Shown: one piece after another, positions 1 to 7,148 of the stretch
Layout: each line of letters opens with the position of its first letter
How positions within the stretch are numbered: the stretch's first letter is position 1
Assembly: GCA_000433175.1 (NCBI GenBank)
Contig: HF986681.1
Span: 1 to 28,082 of the forward strand
Length of the DNA stretch: 28,082 nucleotides
Reading direction: 5' to 3'
Source: Prevotella sp. CAG:1058
GTDB lineage: Bacteria; Bacteroidota; Bacteroidia; Bacteroidales; Bacteroidaceae
The notes under the pieces: generated by a model
Told to the model about the DNA's origin: nothing
What the model saw: the letters and a program-made list of their open reading frames with translations, nothing else
Database searches by the model: none
Position numbers and translations under genes: made by a program

Positions 1-18
1 GGCGATGGTGTTGCACTT

Positions 19-933
19 CTATCTTGACAGTGGTTTGTATTTTTGAAATCCAATATATCTAGCTTGTTCATAAATTCCTAATGATACAGATGTATGAAAA
101 CAAATCTCCAATAAAGACGACAATTTTGATTTTTTCAAATTCTTACAATTGCATACGTCTTGAAAACATTGTGTTTTTCCTGATTTGTACAATATGTATC
201 TTACGAATTCTATTTCATTATCAATTTTATTATTTTTATAATCTTTATTTTTGAAACCGTAAAATTTTATTTCTTGTAAATTTATTTCGTTGTTATCATT
301 ATATTCGCATATATTGTAGTAATTGGGTTCAAGAATGCCATTTTCTACTATATTAATAATATCTTTCTCAGAGTTTATTCTTATTTCAATTATTTTGTTT
401 CCGCTATGCAATTTTTTTAAATCACTTGCGTGTGTAACTGTAAATTCTAAATATATGGGTTCCCTATTGTTGTGTGTTGAAGAAAATATTTTTAGGTCGG
501 ATCGTCTGTTTGTATAATCGTATGGTTTTTCTTGTTCACAAGAATCATAATATTGTTTTATATCAAATCTTAATCTCTTACTTTCATAACAGTCACTATA
601 TCTGGTAAATTTACATTCATTTTGTTGCGAACAAAATGATTTATATTCAAATTCTATCCAAAATTCAGTCTTTAATAAAAATGCTTCACGTATTTTTTCT
701 TTTGCTAAAAGGTGAAGCATTGATTCCATAGCGTAATCGCACTCTGTACCTGATTGGTGTGAAAAATGGTGCATACGTTTAAAACCTTGATTTTTTGCAA
801 TCAAAGGCTCTTTGCATGCTGGGCAGAAACAGCAACATTTGTTACCATTTGGAACTTCATCAATGTAAACGAGTTTGCCTGTTGCATTTAAAGCATATGT
901 AAGTCTATTAGCAGAGTGTTTATTATTTTGCAT
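19..933 (-). CDS. CoiA-like nuclease family protein (304 aa)
   Basis: The N-terminal 75 residues carry a zinc-finger-like element (CFCPAC near residues 35-40, then HHFSH near 55-59), the hallmark of the competence protein CoiA family. The middle of the protein has a block resembling a PD-(D/E)XK nuclease core: RSDLKI, then YLEFTVTH and a following lysine-rich stretch. This suggests a DNA- or RNA-processing nuclease, not necessarily a competence factor. Family knowledge says CoiA-like proteins act on incoming DNA, but many Bacteroidetes relatives are uncharacterised accessory genes. It starts 8 bases after the stop of the lipoprotein gene upstream, so the two are probably co-transcribed. Base composition is much richer in A+T than in the genes from 1478 onward, with many ATA/AAT codons, suggesting recent acquisition. 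The family call is fairly safe; the function is not. Confidence 0.7.
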   Translation of the reverse strand: MQNNKHSANRLTYALNATGKLVYIDEVPNGNKCCCFCPACKEPLIAKNQGFKRMHHFSHQSGTECDYAMESMLHLLAKEKIREAFLLKTEFWIEFEYKSFCSQQNECKFTRYSDCYESKRLRFDIKQYYDSCEQEKPYDYTNRRSDLKIFSSTHNNREPIYLEFTVTHASDLKKLHSGNKIIEIRINSEKDIINIVENGILEPNYYNICEYNDNNEINLQEIKFYGFKNKDYKNNKIDNEIEFVRYILYKSGKTQCFQDVCNCKNLKKSKLSSLLEICFHTSVSLGIYEQARYIGFQKYKPLSR

Positions 934-941
934 AAATTATT

Positions 942-1397
942 TTATTGCTTCTTTCCTAATGCCTTTTTTAATTCTTTTCGAATAGCATTAATAGCTATTT
1001 TTTGATCTTGAGATATTGTTAATCCAATGCCGCTGCTTTTTATAACAGCAACGCGTTGTTTGGTATTATAATCATAAAAAGTTATAGTAATACATGTATG
1101 TCCTCCGTCCCATTTTTCTGTTATTACATGAATTGTTGGAGATAATATGTTTTTTCCTAATGCTGTTAGAATAAGAATATCTTGTTCGGGAATGACTTTC
1201 AGTCTTGTATTAGCAATTTCATTTTGTACTGTTAGAACTATATCATCTAATTCTTTATCGCCAGTTAATTCGTTTCCAAATATAATGTATGAGTATTTTG
1301 ATAAATCTGTATTAAATGAGATTACGGATTTACTTGTTGAACAAGATAAAAAAGTCATCATTACGGCAATGGCGACGAATAAAGATGCGTTTTTCAT
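942..1397 (-). CDS. Small putative lipoprotein (151 aa)
   Basis: The first 19 residues form a lipoprotein signal peptide: MKNASLF, a hydrophobic stretch, then the lipobox FLSC with cysteine 19. The residues after the cysteine (STSKSV) lack the acidic export signal of surface lipoproteins in Bacteroidetes, so the mature protein may stay on the periplasmic face. The remaining ~130 residues contain alternating strands and a block ITITFYDYNTKQRVAVIKSS that resembles small periplasmic lipoproteins handling a beta-rich fold, but I do not recognise the family. It lies just ahead of the CoiA-like gene and shares its AT-rich composition. A weak promoter-like TATATTTA is visible between this gene and the MerR gene, so it may have its own transcript. 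Confidence 0.7.
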   Translation of the reverse strand: MKNASLFVAIAVMMTFLSCSTSKSVISFNTDLSKYSYIIFGNELTGDKELDDIVLTVQNEIANTRLKVIPEQDILILTALGKNILSPTIHVITEKWDGGHTCITITFYDYNTKQRVAVIKSSGIGLTISQDQKIAINAIRKELKKALGKKQ

Positions 1398-1477
1398 AAT
1401 TATGATAATAAAGGTTCTTGTTCTGTTTTTATAAATTAACTGCTCTTAGGAATTAATTTTAAATATATTTTGTCTTT

Positions 1478-1825
1478 CTATTCCAGATAGTCAAGGTGCT
1501 TTTTTATCTCCTTCAGCTCGTCGCGCACCTTGATTAGGCTTTCTATCAGGCGTGCGTTGTCGTCGGCTCCCTGCTTGTTTTCGCGCAGCATCTTGCGTGC
1601 GGCGGCCAGTTTGAAGCCGCGCACCTTGACGAGGTTGTACACGACCTTCACCTTCTCTATGTCAGCCTCGGTGTACTGGCGCACGTTGTTGCCCGTGGTT
1701 TTGGGCTTCAGCGACGGTATTTCCTTCTCCCAGAAACGCAGCATGCTTTCCGATACTCCGAGCATCTCGGCCACTTCCTTTATCGAGTAATACAGTTTCA
1801 GGTTCTTTTCCGTGTTAAGTGCCAT
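1478..1825 (-). CDS. MerR-family transcriptional regulator (115 aa)
   Basis: Residues 12-80 are a classical MerR winged helix-turn-helix: YYSIKEVAEMLGVSESMLRFWE, the wing with RQYTEADIEKV, and the helix KVRGFKLAAARKML. The last 30 residues are a short charged coiled coil ending in KEIKKHLDYLE. There is no room for a metal- or drug-binding domain, so it is a small MerR of the type common in Bacteroidetes, probably dimerising through the C-terminal helix. A good promoter lies 37-67 bases upstream of the ATG. The target genes cannot be read from the sequence. The composition is GC-rich and typical of the neighbours to the right, unlike the AT-rich genes downstream. Confidence 0.9.
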   Translation of the reverse strand: MALNTEKNLKLYYSIKEVAEMLGVSESMLRFWEKEIPSLKPKTTGNNVRQYTEADIEKVKVVYNLVKVRGFKLAAARKMLRENKQGADDNARLIESLIKVRDELKEIKKHLDYLE

Positions 1826-1861
1826 ATCAGTTTGATTTATTCCAGACAGTCATAAGCATGG

Positions 1862-1892
1862 CAAAGATACGATTTTTTATTTAATAAATCAA
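1862..1892 (-). promoter_or_regulatory. Promoter of the MerR-type gene
   Basis: On the minus strand TATCTTTG (complement of 1862-1869) matches the Bacteroidetes -7 element TAnnTTTG, and TTG (complement of 1890-1892) lies 20 bases upstream as the -33 element. Transcription would start near 1854, giving a leader of about 30 bases before the ATG at 1825. Confidence 0.7.
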
Positions 1893-2026
1893 GATAAAGA
1901 CGAAAAGTAAGCAAATTAAAGGATTATGCGGGGTAAGTCAGGTCAGGCGTAATCACATTGCTGTGCCTGCCCGTCATGCCGGCGGTGGCGTGCCGATGTT
2001 TGCCGTTGAGGCATGCCGGCGTTTGT

Positions 2027-2114
2027 AAAAGGTGACCTTTCAGACTTCAAAAGATAACCTTTCGTGTCCTAAAAGATAACCTTTTACGGCACGAAAGGCC
2101 ATGTTTTACAACCA
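2027..2114. repeat. 22-bp periodic repeat array A (4 units)
   Basis: Four degenerate units start at 2027, 2049, 2071 and 2093, exactly 22 bp apart. Their cores are AAAAGGTGACCTTT, AAAAGATAACCTTT, AAAAGATAACCTTTT and GAAAGGCCATGTTTT; the 7-8 bases between cores vary. The array lies between the end of the hipT-like gene (2188) and the promoter of the MerR gene (1892). The same repeat type is found at 9895, 20036 and 27382. The region just to its left (1970-2026) also has two copies of CATGCCGGCG but is otherwise featureless. Confidence 0.8.
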
Positions 2115-2187
2115 GTACTGTTGTAAGCCTGCAACAGCTTGATTGCCAATAAGATAGTGTATGGACGGCAGACGTGGCGGCGCAGCC

Positions 2188-3126
2188 TTATTTCAGCATT
2201 ATCATTCTTCTGAGTATAAGGTTCTTGTATGTCTTGCACATGTCTTCGGGCAGGAACGAACGGTCTATGAGTTCAAACCATTTGGGCAGTGTGCGGCTGA
2301 AGCGCCGCTCTATGTTGTCAATCACTTTCTCGTCAACGCCTGATGCCGTCATTGATTTAATGAAGTCTGCCTTGCGCAGCTTGCGCTTCTTGCCGTTCAG
2401 CGTCAGTGCCAGTTCTTCGGTGTCCTCGGGCATGGCGATTGCCGTCGAGAGCATGTCGTAGGCAGGCGTCAGCGTATATCCGCCGTGCATGGGATTGTAT
2501 AGAGAGAAGTTTTTCAGGTGCATGTCGGCGTTGCCTGTTATCCATGAGAAAACCACGACCTCCCAGAAGTTGACTACGTCGAGCTGCGGAGCCGACGAAT
2601 ATTTGCGTATTGCCTTGGCTATCTGCTCGTAAGAGCCTTTATACTTGTATTCGGTAAGCCTCTCGGTAAGCTGGCACATGTCTTCCATGGGCACTTTGCC
2701 GCCGTCGGCGGTGCGGTCTACACGGCGCGTTATGTAGCATAGCTCGCCGTCACGGAAGCGTATCAGGCTGTGCGGCACCACGCTTATCTTGGCAGCCTCC
2801 GCCATGTGCATCGTCAGGTCTTCAAGCTCAGGCAGGGCGCGGTATGTGTTGGTTTGCGGCTTCAGTATGAACCGTCCCCACAGCCCTACGATTGTGAAGC
2901 GGTCGGGCTCGTTGCGCCCTCCGCGGTCTATGTCGAGCGAGAGCTTGGCCTGCACGCCTGTCAGCGTTGTCTGGCTGCGTACCACCTTGCGTGCCAGGTC
3001 GCCGAGCTGGGCGCGCACGTAGGGCAGTGAGGGGGCGTTGCGCACGCCGAAGAATTTGCGCGCACATGCCGGGTGGAAGTCTTTTTGCCCTTCGGCCAGG
3101 TCTTTATAGCAGAATAAGCATTTCAT
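2188..3126 (-). CDS. hipT: HipA/HipT-like serine/threonine kinase toxin (312 aa)
   Basis: This is the kinase part of a HipA-type toxin encoded as a separate protein. Visible motifs are the Gly-rich loop region TTLTGVQAK (53-61), the ATP lysine in FILKP (K89), the catalytic loop GNADMHLKN (198-206, D201 and N206) and the metal-binding AYDML (D224). All key residues are present, so the kinase looks active. The N-terminus has C3, C6, H18 and C21 (CLFC ... HPAC), a zinc-knuckle-like arrangement in front of the kinase. In the characterised HipT of enteropathogenic E. coli, the toxin phosphorylates tryptophanyl-tRNA synthetase; whether this one shares that target is unknown. It is last of three genes in the order regulator, N-terminal-domain protein, kinase, with a gap of 66 bases to the middle gene. 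The symbol is by architecture only. Confidence 0.85.
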   Translation of the reverse strand: MKCLFCYKDLAEGQKDFHPACARKFFGVRNAPSLPYVRAQLGDLARKVVRSQTTLTGVQAKLSLDIDRGGRNEPDRFTIVGLWGRFILKPQTNTYRALPELEDLTMHMAEAAKISVVPHSLIRFRDGELCYITRRVDRTADGGKVPMEDMCQLTERLTEYKYKGSYEQIAKAIRKYSSAPQLDVVNFWEVVVFSWITGNADMHLKNFSLYNPMHGGYTLTPAYDMLSTAIAMPEDTEELALTLNGKKRKLRKADFIKSMTASGVDEKVIDNIERRFSRTLPKWFELIDRSFLPEDMCKTYKNLILRRMIMLK

Positions 3127-3192
3127 GTGGAATAAGGGTTTAAGGTTATGAAAGTGGTTGTCGTTACGGGCGTATAATGGCGTACATGCCGC

Positions 3193-3525
3193 TTACCCCT
3201 CGACATTTTCGGGATAGGGCACCACGCTTACCGCACCGATGCAGTCCTTGCAGCAGGCCAGGAGCAGCGACATGCGGTCGCGCTGGTTTATTTTCCAGCT
3301 TTTCTCGGCTATGTCGAGCAGCCAGCCTTCAGGTATAAGGCCGTCGAAGAAGGGGAAGAGCACTGTGTCATGGTAGGGCTCGCGGCTTAGCGGAAGCGTA
3401 AGGCTTACGGCTTCGGCATGATCAGACTCGAGAAACTCGCCGTCGTATTCGAACGTAAATCCGTTTTCGTCTTCGGTCAGTATTCCGGCAAGGTTGTCGT
3501 GAAGGTAAACTAATGCTCGTTTCAT
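3193..3525 (-). CDS. hipS: HipA N-terminal-domain protein, HipS-like (110 aa)
   Basis: The whole protein corresponds to the N-terminal subdomain 1 of HipA (couple_hipA type): MKRALVYLHDNLAGILTE, then LTLPLSREPY, FFDGLIPEGWLLD and the ending DCIGAVSVVPYPEN. In one-piece HipA this region is fused to the kinase; here it is a free protein of 110 residues. In the hipBST system of E. coli O127 the equivalent free domain, HipS, is the antitoxin that blocks the kinase, and I infer the same role. It stands between the hipB-like and hipT-like genes with gaps of 68 and 66 bases. No frameshift joins it to the kinase: it has its own ATG and stop, and the kinase has its own ATG. Confidence 0.85.
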   Translation of the reverse strand: MKRALVYLHDNLAGILTEDENGFTFEYDGEFLESDHAEAVSLTLPLSREPYHDTVLFPFFDGLIPEGWLLDIAEKSWKINQRDRMSLLLACCKDCIGAVSVVPYPENVEG

Positions 3526-3593
3526 GGCTGGCAGTTTTATTTTGTTTTTTTGTGGTGCTTGTGGCAGGCTGCGTGCGCCTGTTATTCATCTGG

Positions 3594-3800
3594 CTACTTT
3601 TTTACCGCCCCTACGTGCCTGCCGAACAGGTTCAACACTTGGTTTATCTTGTCCATGCGCAGGGTTTGTTTCCCTTGCTCCAGGTCGCGGACGAAACGTA
3701 AGCCAACCCCTGACTTATCGGCCAGGTCTATTTGTGTAAGGTTGAACTTCTTTCTCATCTCCTTTACGAAGTTCGCCAATTCCAAGTCCGGTGTATCCAT
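3594..3800 (-). CDS. hipB: HipB-like antitoxin/repressor, y4mF family (68 aa)
   Basis: A single helix-turn-helix of the XRE/Cro type fills the protein: FVKEMRKKFNLTQIDLADKS, GVGLRFVRDLEQGKQTLRM, then DKINQVLNLFGRHVG. The pattern GVGLRFVRDLEQGK ... LRMDK ... VLNLFG matches the y4mF/couple_hipB family that pairs with HipA proteins. It should bind the operator palindromes upstream and repress the operon; in other Hip systems repression is strengthened by complex formation with the kinase. It is the first gene of the three. There is no Shine-Dalgarno sequence in front of the ATG, as is common in Bacteroidetes, and the leader from the predicted promoter is about 160 bases. Confidence 0.87.
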   Translation of the reverse strand: MDTPDLELANFVKEMRKKFNLTQIDLADKSGVGLRFVRDLEQGKQTLRMDKINQVLNLFGRHVGAVKK

Positions 3801-3953
3801 TGTTCTATGATTCTATGCGTACAAGTAACAGCCGTAGCCGCCCTTGCCGGATGACTGTTGTTTAACTGCCTGGTGTAAACTTATAATTAGTATGCCCGCA
3901 GTTATTTTAAGGGTGGATTATTGCGAATTGTTAAATAAGGATTGCAAATGAAT

Positions 3954-4054
3954 TATACCCTTTCGGGTACAAATATAATAAATTAATATAATATTTATAC
4001 CTTTTCGGGTATAATTTTATAAATAATATTTTGCGTTATACCCGATAGGGTATA
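3954..4054. promoter_or_regulatory. Three-palindrome operator region of the hip operon
   Basis: Three 18-bp palindromes share the arms TATACCC and GGGTATA around a 4-base centre: TATACCCTTTCGGGTACA (3954-3971), TATACCTTTTCGGGTATA (3996-4013) and TATACCCGATAGGGTATA (4037-4054, perfect arms). Their centres are 42 and 41 bp apart, about four helical turns, so bound repressors would sit on the same DNA face. The first overlaps the predicted promoter of hipB. Arms and spacing recall the TATCC-N8-GGATA operators of E. coli HipB. Assignment to this HipB is inferred from position. Confidence 0.8.
3970..3977 (-). promoter_or_regulatory. Putative -7 element of the hip operon promoter
   Basis: The complement of 3970-3977 reads TATATTTG, a full match to TAnnTTTG, and overlaps the end of the first operator. 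Transcription would start near 3962, inside that operator. No convincing -33 TTG is found at the right distance, so the promoter may be weak or start elsewhere; TAAGTTTA near 3886-3895 is a weaker alternative. Confidence 0.5.
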
Positions 4055-4084
4055 TTTGCGGTAAAATAACGGATGGAAATATTA

Positions 4085-4121
4085 ATCTTTACTCGTTAAA
4101 ATAAAGTTAACGAGTAAAGAT
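4085..4121 (-). terminator. Perfect 15-bp hairpin at the end of cdsA
   Basis: ATCTTTACTCGTTAA (4085-4099) and TTAACGAGTAAAGAT (4107-4121) are exact inverted copies around a 7-base loop. The cdsA stop codon lies inside the stem and the last codons of cdsA form one arm. The sequence after the stem on the minus strand (TAATATTTCC) is AU-rich but not a clean U tract, so it is a probable terminator or 3'-end protecting structure. Confidence 0.6.
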
Positions 4122-4947
4122 AAACTACAGCTGCCGGCATTGCCATTAGCGACGAGTCGAAACGGTCGAGCATGCCGCCGTGTCCGGGCAATATGTTGCC
4201 GCTGTCCTTTATGCCGAGTGTGCGCTTGAACAAGGATTCCACGAGGTCGCCCCATGTGCCGAACATTACGACAACGAGTCCAAGCCCCATCCACTGTAAT
4301 ACGGTGAGCCCGGTTTGCGAGTCGAGCCCGTTCTCGTATTGTCCGATGCCGAAAGCCACGGCAAGCACTATTATGGCTCCGCCTATCGAGCCTTCCCAGC
4401 TTTTACCCGGCGAGATGCGTGGGAACAGCTTGTGCTTGCCAAGTAGCGACCCTGCGCAATAAGCACCTGTATCGTTGGCCCAAAGGAAGACGAACACGCA
4501 CAACGGAACCAGATTGTTGAAGGCGATGTTACCGTCGGCTGTGGCGTTGAATGCCAGAACGTTGATGGTTGAGAAGGGCAGGGCGATATACATCTGTCCG
4601 AGCATGGTGTATGCCCAGTCGTTTATCGCATTTTCAGTTTTAGCGTAAAGCTCGCTTATGAATAGGTAGACTACCGTAAGCAGGTATGGGATGAACACTG
4701 CAGCCGTAGGCACGATACCGCTGCAGAAACCGCCCACGGCGAGGACGAAGTAGACTCCGGCTATGGTGCTGATAAGGCGGTTCACCTGTACGCCTTTTAC
4801 GTTGTTGACGAGTCCGCAGTATTCCCAGATGCTGAGCCCTGTTATGAGGGCAAACAGGAATTCCATTGCAAACGGCTTCATGAAGCATACCACTATGGCT
4901 GCCACGAAGAATATGCCTGTAATGCTTCTGACAATAAGGTTTTTCAT
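4096..4947 (-). CDS. cdsA: Phosphatidate cytidylyltransferase CdsA (283 aa)
   Basis: This membrane enzyme makes CDP-diacylglycerol from phosphatidic acid and CTP, the branch point of phospholipid synthesis. The family signature is near the C-terminus (about residues 238-267): SLFKRTLGIKDSG, then PGHGGMLDRFDS, including the two aspartates expected to bind metal. Ahead of it are about seven hydrophobic segments, starting with IVRSITGIFFVAAIVVCF. The length is normal for the family. It is third in the order rsfS-ftsH-cdsA, a neighbourhood often seen in Bacteroidetes, but a hairpin lies in the 113-base gap after ftsH, so cdsA may be partly uncoupled. The ATG at 4947 opens directly into the first membrane segment, which supports the start. 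Confidence 0.95.
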   Translation of the reverse strand: MKNLIVRSITGIFFVAAIVVCFMKPFAMEFLFALITGLSIWEYCGLVNNVKGVQVNRLISTIAGVYFVLAVGGFCSGIVPTAAVFIPYLLTVVYLFISELYAKTENAINDWAYTMLGQMYIALPFSTINVLAFNATADGNIAFNNLVPLCVFVFLWANDTGAYCAGSLLGKHKLFPRISPGKSWEGSIGGAIIVLAVAFGIGQYENGLDSQTGLTVLQWMGLGLVVVMFGTWGDLVESLFKRTLGIKDSGNILPGHGGMLDRFDSSLMAMPAAVVYLYSLTLF

Positions 4948-4984
4948 AATTGTTTGTGTTTTGGGTATTCAGGTATGTTATATA

Positions 4985-5037
4985 AGTTAAAGCCAAATGC
5001 CTTGTCTCCTTATTCTTACAAGGCAATGGCTTTAACT
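4985..5037 (-). terminator. Hairpin between ftsH and cdsA
   Basis: AGTTAAAGCCA and TGCCTTGT on the left pair with ACAAGGCA and TGGCTTTAACT on the right, a stem of about 19 pairs with a one-base bulge and a 12-base loop. The sequence following it on the minus strand (TATATAACATAC) has no real U run. It may be a partial terminator lowering cdsA transcription relative to ftsH, or a processing site. Confidence 0.5.
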
Positions 5038-5060
5038 GGTCCAAGTGGTTGTTAATAGTC

Positions 5061-7082
5061 TTACTTGTTTTCTTCTACTATTTCGTCGCCTGCGTTTACT
5101 CCGGCTTTGCCGGCATCGCTGTCGGTTGCGGCAGATGCTTCGGCTTCGCTGTCATTTACGGCCTTGCCGTTGTTCTCGCTTTCCATTATTTCCTGTGAGC
5201 GGCTTACCCACGGGCGTTTGCCGAAAATCTTTTCCACGTCCTCGGCGAAGATAACCTCACGTTCGAGCAGCAGTTCGGCCAGCTTGTTGTGTCCCTCCTT
5301 GTGCTGTGTCAGCAGGTCTTTGGCCCTGACGTATTGTTCGTTGATCATTTTCAGCACCTCGTCGTCCATGATTTTCGCCGTTGTTTCAGAGTACGGTTTC
5401 TGGAAGTTGTACTCGTTGTTGTTGTAATAGCAGATGTTGGGCAACTTCTCACTCATTCCGGCGTAGGCAATCATGCCGTAAGCGCTTTTCGTTACGCGCT
5501 CAAGGTCGTTCATCGCACCGGTTGAAATGTGTCCGGTGAAAAGCTCCTCTGCGGCGCGTCCGCCAAGCGTGGCGCACATTTCGTCAAGCATTTCCTCCTT
5601 TGTTGTTATCTGCCTTTCCTCGGGCATGTACCATGCAGCTCCGAGAGCACGTCCGCGCGGTACTATCGACACCTTGACAAGCGGGTTGGCATGTTCGAGG
5701 AACCATGATATGGTTGCGTGTCCGGCCTCGTGCAGGGCTATCGTGCGGCGCTCGCCTTCGGTCATCACTTTAGTCTTCTTCTCCAGTCCACCTATGATTC
5801 TGTCAACGGCGTCGAGGAAGTCTTGTTTGCCCACGTACGACTTGTCGTGGCGTGCGGCTATCAGTGCAGCCTCGTTGCACACGTTGGCAATGTCGGCCCC
5901 TGAGAATCCCGGGGTCTGGCGCGCAAGCATGTCAACGTCGACAGTTTCGTCAATCTTCACCGGTCTCAGGTGTACTTCAAAAATTTCCTTGCGCTCGTTA
6001 AGGTCGGGCAGGTCGACATTTATCTGCCTGTCAAAGCGTCCTGCGCGCAACAAGGCCGAGTCGAGCATGTCTGCACGGTTTGTGGCTGCCAGTATGATTA
6101 CGCCGCTGTTTGTGCCGAAGCCGTCCATCTCGGTAAGCAGGGCGTTGAGCGTATTTTCGCGTTCGTCGTTGCCTCCCATCGACGGATTCTTGCTGCGGGC
6201 GCGGCCTATGGCGTCAATCTCGTCGATGAATATGATGCACGGCGACTTTTCCTTAGCCTGTCGGAACAGGTCGCGCACGCGGCTTGCACCTACGCCGACG
6301 AACATCTCAACGAAGTCCGAGCCGCTCATGGAGAAGAACGGAACGCCGGCTTCGCCTGCAACAGCCTTGGCAAGCAGGGTCTTACCAGTTCCCGGAGGAC
6401 CTACAAGCAATGCTCCCTTGGGTATCTTGCCGCCCAGGTCGGTGTATTTCTTCGGGTTTTTCAGGAATTCAACAATCTCCTGCACCTCTTGTTTTGCACC
6501 TTCTTGTCCTGCTACATCCTTGAATGTTATGTTGATTTCGGCACCTTTCTCGTACATCTTGGCTTTGCTCTTGCCGACGTTGAACACTCCGCCGGCTCCA
6601 CCTCCGCCTCCGCTCATGCGGCGCATGAGGTATATCCAGAGGAAGAACAGCAGCAATATGGGGCCGAAGCTCAACAGGATGTTGAACAAGTCGTTGCCTT
6701 GCTTGTTCTCGTAGTTAAGTTCGCCTTTGAATTTTCCGGCTTTCTTCTCTGCCTCGATAAAGGTCTCTACCTTGTCCACGCTGCCGAATTCAGTCGTCAC
6801 ATACGGATTGTTGCCCGTGTTCTTGCTTCCTTGCTTGAACACGTCGCGTATGTTTTTGGGATTGACATACATCTTCAGCGTACTCTCGTCCTTGTTGATT
6901 ATTATCTTGGAAGCATAACCCTTGTTGACGAAAGTCTTGAACTCGTCGTATGAAATCTTCTTGCTTGCACTTCCTACGGAGTCGCCTCCCAGCAGGTACA
7001 TTGCGATAAGGCCGAACAGCACGAGCATGTAAATCCAGCTCATGCTGAATTTTGGCCTTTTGTTGTTTTTATCTTGTTCCAT
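5061..7082 (-). CDS. ftsH: ATP-dependent zinc metalloprotease FtsH (673 aa)
   Basis: This is the membrane-bound AAA+ protease that degrades misfolded membrane proteins and unstable regulators. In order: a first membrane segment at about 15-32, a periplasmic domain (to about 133), a second membrane segment at about 135-153, a Gly-rich linker, Walker A GPPGTGKT (228-235), Walker B IIFIDEIDA (about 283-291), the second region of homology ending RAGRFDRQ, and the zinc site HEAGH (451-455). The tail after residue 640 is acidic and low in complexity (many E, A, D), typical of variable FtsH tails. The gene is 66 bases after rsfS and probably shares its promoter. The start at 7082 gives a short charged leader (MEQDKNNKRPKFS) before the first segment. 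Confidence 0.97.
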   Translation of the reverse strand: MEQDKNNKRPKFSMSWIYMLVLFGLIAMYLLGGDSVGSASKKISYDEFKTFVNKGYASKIIINKDESTLKMYVNPKNIRDVFKQGSKNTGNNPYVTTEFGSVDKVETFIEAEKKAGKFKGELNYENKQGNDLFNILLSFGPILLLFFLWIYLMRRMSGGGGGAGGVFNVGKSKAKMYEKGAEINITFKDVAGQEGAKQEVQEIVEFLKNPKKYTDLGGKIPKGALLVGPPGTGKTLLAKAVAGEAGVPFFSMSGSDFVEMFVGVGASRVRDLFRQAKEKSPCIIFIDEIDAIGRARSKNPSMGGNDERENTLNALLTEMDGFGTNSGVIILAATNRADMLDSALLRAGRFDRQINVDLPDLNERKEIFEVHLRPVKIDETVDVDMLARQTPGFSGADIANVCNEAALIAARHDKSYVGKQDFLDAVDRIIGGLEKKTKVMTEGERRTIALHEAGHATISWFLEHANPLVKVSIVPRGRALGAAWYMPEERQITTKEEMLDEMCATLGGRAAEELFTGHISTGAMNDLERVTKSAYGMIAYAGMSEKLPNICYYNNNEYNFQKPYSETTAKIMDDEVLKMINEQYVRAKDLLTQHKEGHNKLAELLLEREVIFAEDVEKIFGKRPWVSRSQEIMESENNGKAVNDSEAEASAATDSDAGKAGVNAGDEIVEENK

Positions 7083-7148
7083 AATAAATCTTGGTTTTAA
7101 GCTGTAACGTGCATTACGGCCTTTTCTGTCGTGTATTTGTTAAGATGC

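Noticed and set aside
2027..2114. The 22-bp arrays as CRISPR
   Set aside because: There are no identical repeats with unique spacers; cores are degenerate, the period is far too short, and no cas genes are present.
3193..3525. The hipS-like gene as a broken N-terminal piece of a frameshifted hipA
   Set aside because: Each part has its own ATG and stop, with a 66-base gap, and the same split arrangement is known as a functional three-gene system.
5527..6714. Long plus-strand open frame (395 codons) opposite ftsH
   Set aside because: It is an antisense shadow of the GC-rich ftsH coding sequence; ftsH has every expected motif and the shadow reads as Ser/Arg-rich nonsense.
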